NCBI GenBank assembly: GCA_964574405.1
Contig: CAZNNN010000037.1
Span: forward strand, 1-5,409
Source of the DNA: JBBAAW01 sp964574405
GTDB lineage: Bacteria > Patescibacteriota > WWE3 > UBA101185 > UBA10185
Direction of reading: 5' to 3'
DNA length: 5,409 bases
Positions within the stretch are counted from its first letter, which is position 1; each line of letters starts with the position of its first letter. The position numbers and the translations under genes were made by a program. Below, piece after piece: positions 1-4,078 of this stretch. The notes below the pieces were generated by a model. It was not told the DNA's origin. It saw only the letters and a program-made list of their open reading frames with translations, and made no database searches.

Positions 1-141
1 TTTGCCGGCGCAGGGATTCCATGCCACGGCGACATGAGAGGGTTCGGTCGGGGCGACCGAGGCATTGGCGACGGGTGTCGCCATGGTGGTCAGCAGGGCG
101 CTGACCAGGACGAAAATCGCGATGACTACGCGAAGAAACAT
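1..141 (-). CDS. Exported protein of unknown function, N-terminal 47 codons only (runs off the left edge)
   Basis: An ATG at 141-139 opens a frame that is uninterrupted to base 1, giving 47 residues of a longer protein. The start is supported by a strong SD (AAGGAG) about 9 nt upstream. Residues 1-27 look like a classic Sec signal peptide: a short basic n-region (MFLR), a hydrophobic core of about 17 residues (VVIAIFVLVSALLTTMA), then an Ala-Asn-Ala site at 25-27 with cleavage predicted before Ser28. The mature start is Pro/Ala/Val-rich and includes one Trp (41) and one Cys (44), so the product is probably periplasmic, secreted or envelope-bound. Codons are GC-rich (about 66% over 1-120), unlike every other gene here. 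The function cannot be told from this fragment. The base composition and leader suggest a foreign origin or a misjoined contig. Confidence 0.72.
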   Translation of the reverse strand, partial: MFLRVVIAIFVLVSALLTTMATPVANASVAPTEPSHVAVAWNPCAGK

Positions 142-147
142 GGGAAA

Positions 148-156
148 CTCTCCTTC
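148..156 (-). promoter_or_regulatory. Strong Shine-Dalgarno sequence of the signal-peptide gene
   Basis: On the minus strand the bases before the ATG at 141 read GGAAGGAGAGTTTCCC. The AGGAG core is a near-perfect anti-SD match at normal spacing, and this decides the start codon. Such a purine-rich SD is stronger than those of most genes in the rest of the window. Confidence 0.7.
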
Positions 157-225
157 CGCCTTTCTGGGCGGATGAATGGTTAGCCCGTGGCAAGAGCGCT
201 TCGGGCTTGGTCTGAATGGACCAAG
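156..225 (-). other. Leader with three inverted repeats upstream of the signal-peptide gene
   Basis: The untranslated region between the boxA-like element and the SD contains three inverted repeats. CTTGGTC (206-212) pairs with GACCAAG (219-225) around a 6-nt loop. AGCCCG (182-187) pairs with CGGGCT (202-207) around a 14-nt loop. CCGCC (156-160) pairs with GGCGG (167-171) around a 6-nt loop, directly next to the SD. The first two share bases 206-207, so they either compete or stack. None is followed by a T-run, so they are not intrinsic terminators. A role in leader folding or translation control is inference. Confidence 0.5.
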
Positions 226-275
226 TCAACCGGCAGTAGCTGAATCAGTCCATCCAAACTTAGTCGTAAAAATTA

Positions 276-287
276 TTGTTAAAGAGC
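276..287 (-). promoter_or_regulatory. boxA-like antitermination element (GCTCTTTAACAA)
   Basis: The minus strand reads GCTCTTTAACAA, identical over 12 bases to the boxA of enterobacterial rRNA leaders (TGCTCTTTAACAA); only the leading T differs. BoxA RNA binds NusB/NusE. It lies about 20-30 nt downstream of the predicted transcription start of the promoter at 312-340 and before the leader hairpins, which is a sensible place for it. This motif is common in leaders of proteobacterial rRNA, phage and mobile-element genes. That this copy functions is inference. Confidence 0.45.
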
Positions 288-311
288 CACTATTTAAAGG
301 GCAGAAATATT

Positions 312-340
312 ATTCTATCAAGTTGCCGGGTATTTAGCAA
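312..340 (-). promoter_or_regulatory. Candidate sigma70-type promoter for the signal-peptide gene
   Basis: The minus strand carries TTGCTA (340-335), a 17-bp spacer and TAGAAT (317-312), matching the -35 and -10 consensus at 4/6 and 5/6. Transcription would start near 305, give a leader of about 165 nt and read into the signal-peptide gene. The promoter begins two bases after the stop codon of the glycosyltransferase gene, so that gene has no obvious terminator of its own. Confidence 0.5.
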
Positions 341-341
341 A

Positions 342-1313
342 TCAGATTGCAGTTTGTCTAACCGCGTAGGTTTTTCTACCGGAAGCCTCAAAGTACACAC
401 GCATCATGAGCTCGCCTAATAAGCCCGTCATAATAAGCTGAACCCCCACCACTAACATCAACACGGAAGCTATTAACAACGGTCTATCGCCAATGCTCTG
501 CCCCAAAAGCTTTAAAATCGCCAAATAAACCATTCCCAAACTGCCAATGCCAGAAATTATCGCCCCCGTAAAGCCAAAAAGTCGTCCCGGCATCATACTA
601 AACGGCTTGCGAGCAAATTTAAGCATAAACGCTAAAGTTATAATGTCCAGCAAAACCTGTACCGTGCGCTTGCTCCCCTTGTAAGCAGAAACCCCAAAGT
701 CCCTATCCTTAAAGTCCACTTCAAACTCTATCATTTTAGCGCGGTAAACGGTTAGATAGTCCGGAATAAACCTGTGCATGTCGCCGTAAAATTTTAAATT
801 ATCCACCAAAACGCGAGCAAAACCTTTCATGCCAGAACCTCTATCCTGCATGGTAACACCAGAAACTCTGCTAATTATTTTATTAGCCAAACCACTTTTA
901 GCCTTTTTCTCCCCGCCCCAGCGGTTTTTTCTATTGGTGTTTACAAAATCATAACCTTGCTCCAAAAGCTCCACCACTTTTGCTATATTCTCCAAGGGGA
1001 TTTCTAAATCAGCGGACACCGTTATTACATAATCCCCGTTTGACGCATCAAACCCAGCTTGGTACGCACAGCTTTGCCCAAAGTTCCCCATCAGTCGCAC
1101 ACCTTTAATAGTGGCATCTTTTTGGGCGTAATCCTCAATTATTTTCCAAGTGCCATCTTTACTCCCATCGTCCACCGTAATAATCTGGCTTTTATAGAGC
1201 GACAATCTTGAGTCGGTCTTAAAAAGTTCCAACAGCCCGTCCAAAGTTCTATTAATATTATTCTCTTCATTGTAGCAAGGGATAACGATAGATATTAGCT
1301 TTACACCGTCCAC
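342..1313 (-). CDS. Family 2 glycosyltransferase, DPM1/GtrB type, with two C-terminal membrane helices
   Basis: The 323-residue product transfers a sugar from a nucleotide-sugar donor, probably to a polyprenyl phosphate at the inner face of the membrane, supplying lipid-linked sugar for surface glycans. Visible motifs: the GT-A opening IPCYNEENN (11-19), VDDGS (47-51) for nucleotide binding, ADLEIP (101-106) at the DXD position, and DRGSGMKGFAR (157-167). Two hydrophobic helices at about 246-270 and 278-302 anchor it, as in GtrB/ArnC-like proteins. The first Asp of the usual D-x-D-L is Ser100, leaving only Asp102. The start is GTG at 1313, chosen because AAAGGAG (1321-1327) lies 7 nt upstream and because it overlaps the epimerase end by 13 nt, implying translational coupling. 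Family assignment is firm; the exact donor and acceptor are not visible. Confidence 0.9.
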   Translation of the reverse strand: MDGVKLISIVIPCYNEENNINRTLDGLLELFKTDSRLSLYKSQIITVDDGSKDGTWKIIEDYAQKDATIKGVRLMGNFGQSCAYQAGFDASNGDYVITVSADLEIPLENIAKVVELLEQGYDFVNTNRKNRWGGEKKAKSGLANKIISRVSGVTMQDRGSGMKGFARVLVDNLKFYGDMHRFIPDYLTVYRAKMIEFEVDFKDRDFGVSAYKGSKRTVQVLLDIITLAFMLKFARKPFSMMPGRLFGFTGAIISGIGSLGMVYLAILKLLGQSIGDRPLLIASVLMLVVGVQLIMTGLLGELMMRVYFEASGRKTYAVRQTAI

Positions 1314-2278
1314 GATTTTTCTCCTTTCTTATACCATTCCGGTTGCTTTAAAAACCAGTCGTAATACTTTTCCATCATTTGATCCAAGGTAATGGTTGGA
1401 CTGTAACCAATAAGTCTTTTAGCCTTGCCGGTGTCCGCACAAGTAACTTGCATCTGCCCAGGACGATCCTCTCTAACCGTCTTTATCTTTTTTCCTGTAA
1501 CTCTTTCTGCCGACTCTAGTAGATCTTTAAGGGTAACGGGGTTAGAACTTCCAATGTTAAGCACTTCATACTTAAAAGGCTTAGTTAAACCTGCTTCCAC
1601 CGCCTCCATCATATGTTGAATGTATGTATAATCGCGCGAAGATTCCGTCCCCTGATAGAGAGTAAAAGTATAACCATACTCCGCTGCTCTAATCAGTTTT
1701 GGAATGGCCATATCGGGTCTAAGCCTAGGTCCAATTGGGTTAAAAAACCGTAAAATCGTTACATTTAGGTTAAAACAAGAAGAATAAGCGTAAAGAAGCA
1801 CTTCCCCAGCCTTTTTACTGGCAGGATAAATCCCCAAAGGACCATCTGTACTCATTTCCTCTTTGTACGGAACCGTGTTTGCACCGTATACTGAGGAGGT
1901 AGAAGAAAACACAAAGCTCTTAACACCTTTTTTAACAGCAAACTCTGCTAAATTACTAGTACCGTCTATATTGTTGTAAACCCAAGTATTGGGATCCGCA
2001 TTGGATTGAGTTACTCCCGCATACGCTGCAAAATGGGCTATGCCCTCAATTTCATTTTCCTCAAAAACTTTCCAAAGAGCCACCCTATCTGTTATATCTG
2101 TTCTACAAAGTTTAAACTTTGAGTGTTCTTTAAACTCGGAAATATTAAATTCCTTAATTTTTGGGTCGTAAAAATTGTTAAAATTGTCTATTCCTACTAC
2201 TTCATAGCCCTTGTTTAAAAAATATTCGGTTAAATCGGAACCAATAAACCCCGCACATCCTGTAACAAGAATTTTCAT
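1301..2278 (-). CDS. NAD-dependent nucleotide-sugar epimerase, UDP-glucuronate 4-epimerase-like
   Basis: This 325-residue extended short-chain dehydrogenase probably interconverts UDP-glucuronate and UDP-galacturonate in the cytoplasm, using bound NAD. The Rossmann motif GCAGFIG is at 7-13, followed by GIDNFNNFYDP (29-39), a stretch typical of UDP-glucuronate epimerases. The catalytic set is present: SSTSSVYG (125-132), Tyr151 and Lys155 in YPASK. The NPIGPRLRPDMA segment (180-191) again resembles that subfamily, and RDYTYI (215-220) binds the nucleotide sugar. Gln221-His222 replace the usual acidic residues after YI. Length is normal. The ATG at 2278 has no SD but has an extended -10 element 6 nt upstream, and it lies 4 nt after the stop of the PIN fragment. 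It overlaps the downstream glycosyltransferase, which fits joint glycan synthesis. UDP-glucose 4-epimerase or a related 4-epimerase/dehydratase is the alternative. Confidence 0.9.
   Translation of the reverse strand: MKILVTGCAGFIGSDLTEYFLNKGYEVVGIDNFNNFYDPKIKEFNISEFKEHSKFKLCRTDITDRVALWKVFEENEIEGIAHFAAYAGVTQSNADPNTWVYNNIDGTSNLAEFAVKKGVKSFVFSSTSSVYGANTVPYKEEMSTDGPLGIYPASKKAGEVLLYAYSSCFNLNVTILRFFNPIGPRLRPDMAIPKLIRAAEYGYTFTLYQGTESSRDYTYIQHMMEAVEAGLTKPFKYEVLNIGSSNPVTLKDLLESAERVTGKKIKTVREDRPGQMQVTCADTGKAKRLIGYSPTITLDQMMEKYYDWFLKQPEWYKKGEKSWTV
1321..1327 (-). promoter_or_regulatory. Shine-Dalgarno that fixes the GTG start of the glycosyltransferase
   Basis: The minus strand reads AAAGGAG, then 7 nt, then GTG at 1313. 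The SD lies inside the epimerase coding sequence, so the two genes are likely coupled. No ATG is available nearby that would keep the IPCYNEE motif. Confidence 0.75.
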
Positions 2279-2282
2279 ATAC

Positions 2283-2414
2283 TTATTTTAGCACGCCTGA
2301 AAATTGCCCGAGATCGGTTTTACTTAATCGGATTGACACTGCCTTATCGTGATTTATCTGATCTGCTAGCAAAAATGTTATTAAAAAGCTGGTGTCAAGA
2401 TAATATCTGCCCAT
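2283..2414 (-). pseudogene. PIN-domain nuclease remnant, N-terminal 43 residues only
   Basis: A 43-codon ORF (ATG at 2414, TAA at 2285-2283) begins MGRYYLDTSFLITFLLAD and continues NHDKAV. This is the opening beta-strand and helix of a PIN domain: YLDTSFLI with the first catalytic Asp (residue 7), and the common H-x-x-A that follows. PIN proteins (VapC-type RNases) are normally about 130-145 residues and need three or four acidic residues. All those after Asp7 are missing, because the frame stops 4 nt before the epimerase ATG. The piece is therefore probably a dead remnant left by a deletion. Its ATG follows the upstream 51-codon ORF after 1 nt (TAG-T-ATG), the tight spacing usual for antitoxin-toxin pairs. 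No SD is visible. A functional micro-protein is possible but less likely. Confidence 0.62.
2285..2293 (-). promoter_or_regulatory. Extended -10 element, candidate leaderless promoter of the epimerase
   Basis: The minus strand reads TGCTAAAAT (TGn plus a -10 hexamer), then 6 nt, then the ATG at 2278. That spacing puts the transcription start at about the A of ATG, giving a leaderless mRNA. No SD is present. No good -35 is seen, as is tolerated for extended -10 promoters. The element lies inside the end of the PIN fragment. Confidence 0.4.
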
Positions 2415-2415
2415 A

Positions 2416-2571
2416 CTAATTGTAGTTAAGAAGGGCTTTTTCTATATCGAGTTTATTTAACCCTTTTTTTAACCTAAACATCCCAGCAAGCGCAAAAATA
2501 CCAGCGTCTAACACTGTTCGCCTAGTTAAAACTGCAGTCTCTAATTGAGTTAAAGCTCTTAATCTTGCCAT
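2416..2571 (-). CDS. Small 51-residue protein, or the C-terminal part of the DHH-like protein beyond an amber stop
   Basis: The ORF runs from ATG at 2571 to TAG at 2418-2416 and starts 15 nt after the stop of the DHH-like gene. It begins MARLRALTQLETAVLTRR and ends LDIEKALLNYN; it is helix-prone and basic, with a short hydrophobic stretch near residues 21-32. It is in the same frame as the DHH-like gene: only the TAG at 2589-2587 and five sense codons (WYNSF) separate them, so readthrough would give a protein of about 273 residues. Three readings fit: a separate small gene, the detached C-terminus of a DHH protein broken by a nonsense mutation, or an antitoxin-like partner of the PIN fragment that follows after 1 nt. 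I do not recognise the family. An extended -10 element lies 6 nt before the ATG, and no SD is seen. Confidence 0.55.
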   Translation of the reverse strand: MARLRALTQLETAVLTRRTVLDAGIFALAGMFRLKKGLNKLDIEKALLNYN

Positions 2572-2577
2572 AAAGCT

Positions 2578-2586
2578 ATTGTACCA
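2578..2586 (-). promoter_or_regulatory. Extended -10 element, candidate leaderless promoter of the 51-codon ORF
   Basis: The minus strand reads TGGTACAAT, then 6 nt (AGCTTT), then the ATG at 2571. The geometry is identical to the element before the epimerase. The -35 region is poor, and no SD is present between this element and the start. Confidence 0.35.
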
Positions 2587-3237
2587 CTATTTTTGCGTAA
2601 TCCCCAAAAGCAAAGCCTGGGCGGCTTGGGTGGTAATGTTTAGTTCCCACAGCGGAGCTTTTTTAATAATAAGTTGACTCGCCGAGTCGCACATGGGATC
2701 AATTACATTAACGCTCCCAAAACGATTATTCTTACTGGAATTAGCAATATTTATAATAGTAGCTTTAGCCAAGTCGCGCTGAATTTCCGTGTACACATAG
2801 CCCAAATCCGTAAGCTCGTTAGCACCTAAAATAATAGCGGTATCAAAATCAAAGCCCGCATCCAGTTTAGCTCTAACTTTTAAAGCTGGGTCAAAATCTT
2901 TACTCACGGGCGCCAACTTAACTTTTAGCGTTTCACCCTCCGGCTCGTACCAAGCTTTAGCGTTATGCTCGCCCGCGTAGTCAATAGAAACCGTAAGTTG
3001 TCTTTGAGAAAAAGTAGTAATAATATCCTGCTCCTGGATAAGCCCTTTACAGCTTTCTGGTACGACTCCTGGGTACAAAAGTTTGGAGTTTTTCTCCAAC
3101 GCTTTAAGCATTAAATGCAGGGCTACTCCGGCACAAAACGCGTCTACGCCCCCACCTACGGCGGGCAATATAGCCACATTTTCTGCACTATGGAGCAAAT
3201 TGGTTATTTGATCGTTTGTTTGTAAGTCTATTTGCAT
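2587..3237 (-). CDS. DHH-phosphoesterase-like protein with degenerate catalytic motifs
   Basis: The 216-residue product has the fold pattern of the N-terminal DHH domain (NrnA/RecJ-like nucleases and pAp phosphatases): strand VAILPAV (21-27), the motif I region with only Asp32 (GGGVDAFCAG), LTVSIDYAGEHN (81-92), FDTAIILGANELTDLG (131-146), then INIANSSKNNRFG (162-174) and VIDPMCDSASQLI (178-190). In active members the last-but-one block reads D-H-H-x-x-N-x-x-F-G; here Asp-His-His is Ala165-Asn166-Ser167 with all other spacing kept. The first Asp of motif I and the Asp of motif II are also missing. It is therefore probably catalytically inactive. It ends at LLLGITQK, where active enzymes continue toward a D-T motif, and it lacks a DHHA1 domain (family about 310-340 residues). 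ATG at 3237 has an SD (AAAGG) 8 nt upstream and a strong promoter. It heads the downstream gene run. Confidence 0.72.
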   Translation of the reverse strand: MQIDLQTNDQITNLLHSAENVAILPAVGGGVDAFCAGVALHLMLKALEKNSKLLYPGVVPESCKGLIQEQDIITTFSQRQLTVSIDYAGEHNAKAWYEPEGETLKVKLAPVSKDFDPALKVRAKLDAGFDFDTAIILGANELTDLGYVYTEIQRDLAKATIINIANSSKNNRFGSVNVIDPMCDSASQLIIKKAPLWELNITTQAAQALLLGITQK

Positions 3238-3245
3238 AGAAAAAA

Positions 3246-3250
3246 CCTTT
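3246..3250 (-). promoter_or_regulatory. Shine-Dalgarno of the DHH-like gene
   Basis: The minus strand reads AAAGG, then 8 nt (TTTTTTCT), then the ATG at 3237. This supports the chosen start and contrasts with the two downstream starts that lack any SD. Confidence 0.55.
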
Positions 3251-3293
3251 GCATAACTAGTTGGACAGGGGAAATATACTATAACAACGGGTA

Positions 3294-3322
3294 ATTCTAC
3301 CCTAAATAACCCATAGTGTCAA
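3294..3322 (-). promoter_or_regulatory. Near-consensus sigma70-type promoter of the DHH-like gene and downstream unit
   Basis: The minus strand has a perfect -35 TTGACA (3322-3317), exactly 17 bp of spacer and TAGAAT (3299-3294), one mismatch from TATAAT. The start site would be near 3287, leaving a leader of about 50 nt that contains the SD. It is the best promoter in the window and probably drives the whole run down to the glycosyltransferase. Confidence 0.75.
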
Positions 3323-3342
3323 ACGCTTATCGTTAGACCGTA

Positions 3343-3355
3343 CTGTCACAGACAG
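3343..3355. repeat. Short perfect stem-loop CTGTC-ACA-GACAG
   Basis: A 5-bp stem (3343-3347 with 3351-3355) and a 3-nt loop directly abut the next inverted repeat, making a tandem hairpin. No T-run follows on either strand, so it is not a standard intrinsic terminator. It lies about 20 bp upstream of the -35 of the DHH-gene promoter. Confidence 0.45.
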
Positions 3356-3373
3356 CGCGTTTTACTAAACGCG
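3356..3373. repeat. Perfect 7-bp inverted repeat across the methyltransferase stop codon
   Basis: CGCGTTT (3356-3362), loop TACT (3363-3366), AAACGCG (3367-3373). The stop codon TAG of the methyltransferase (3367-3365) falls at the loop edge. A third AAACGC at 3321-3326 overlaps the -35 of the downstream promoter and could pair with the same GCGTTT half (3357-3362), so two structures compete. It may be an mRNA 3'-end hairpin, an operator, or both. No poly-U tract follows. Confidence 0.5.
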
Positions 3374-4078
3374 ACAAAATACAATCACATTATCAGAATT
3401 AGTTCTTCTGGCAATAATTACGGATTTTACACTACTAAAAACGCCTTCTAACGAGTCAATAAACAAATTAACCTGCTCTTGATGATGCTCCAAATATAGT
3501 CGGTTAAAAACCACCAGACCCCCCGGCACTACCAAGTTTTTAACTCCGGCAAAAAAGTTACCACTGGTGCCTAAATCCGGGTATTTTTGCCCACAATAAA
3601 TGTCCACCACCACCGCCTGAAAGCTCTGCGGTGGAATGCCAAACTCCTCCGGCACAGCAATCACTTTTAGTGCATCGGCCACAATAATTCTGTGATCTTT
3701 AATGTCATCCAAAGCAAAGTATTTTTTGGCTACCTCAACCATGGTTTTATCAATTTCCACGCTAGTAATGTGAATCCCTGGAAACTTTTTTGCCATTAAA
3801 TGTTGCATGGAACCTCCACCCAAGCCCAAGACCATTACTTTTACTAAATCTGGTTGTTGGTCATGTAGGTTTTCTACTAATCGCCCCCAAACTTGTTTAC
3901 TCGCATTAGGTGAATCCCAATTAACGGATTGTGTCATCCCATCTACATATAATTTTCTGGTGGAACCAATTTCAACTACACTTATTTTGCCATTAATCTC
4001 GGAATCAACCTCGTAGATAGTTTTTGGCATTTTAATACCGTCAAAGATATTCATGTGCTTACATATTACAATTTTCAC
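3365..4078 (-). CDS. Spermidine-synthase-like SAM-dependent methyltransferase domain protein
   Basis: This 237-residue cytoplasmic protein has the class I methyltransferase fold of the spermidine synthase superfamily: an N-terminal beta region with RKLYVDGMTQS (41-51), nucleotide motif I VMVLGLGGGS (81-90), the acidic SVEID (106-110), VADA (133-136), and VVVDIY (156-161) where the active-site Asp159 sits. Polyamine synthases usually have a D-x-x-D-P motif here; this protein has DIYCG, so aminopropyl transfer is doubtful and the substrate is unknown. It is shorter than true spermidine synthases (about 280-300 residues). The start taken is GTG at 4078, overlapping the serS stop in GTGA, which suggests coupled translation. 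ATG at 4054 or 4030 are alternatives, and no clear SD distinguishes them. Fold assignment is firm, function is not. Confidence 0.82.
   Translation of the reverse strand: MKIVICKHMNIFDGIKMPKTIYEVDSEINGKISVVEIGSTRKLYVDGMTQSVNWDSPNASKQVWGRLVENLHDQQPDLVKVMVLGLGGGSMQHLMAKKFPGIHITSVEIDKTMVEVAKKYFALDDIKDHRIIVADALKVIAVPEEFGIPPQSFQAVVVDIYCGQKYPDLGTSGNFFAGVKNLVVPGGLVVFNRLYLEHHQEQVNLFIDSLEGVFSSVKSVIIARRTNSDNVIVFCRV

Noticed and set aside
323..340. TTGC...GCAA inverted repeat just after the glycosyltransferase stop, as a terminator
   Set aside because: Only a 4-bp stem with a 10-nt loop and no T-run; better explained as part of the candidate promoter.
1425..1619. Plus-strand open frame of 64 codons
   Set aside because: Lies wholly inside the well-supported epimerase gene on the opposite strand; the translation shows no family features and no SD.
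2333..2361. Perfect TTGACA on the plus strand at 2333-2338 as a -35 box
   Set aside because: No acceptable -10 at 16-18 bp (ATCTGA at 17 bp), and no plus-strand gene lies downstream. The bases are codons of the PIN fragment on the other strand.
2419..2424. TACAAT -10-like hexamer before the PIN fragment
   Set aside because: Spacing to the ATG is 4 nt, not 6-7, there is no TGn extension, and the bases are the last Tyr-Asn codons of the upstream ORF.
3343..3373. Tandem hairpins as a classical intrinsic terminator
   Set aside because: Neither strand has a T-run after the stems, so intrinsic termination cannot be claimed from the sequence.
3807..4016. Plus-strand open frame of 69 codons
   Set aside because: Antisense shadow of the methyltransferase; composition follows the complement of its motif codons.
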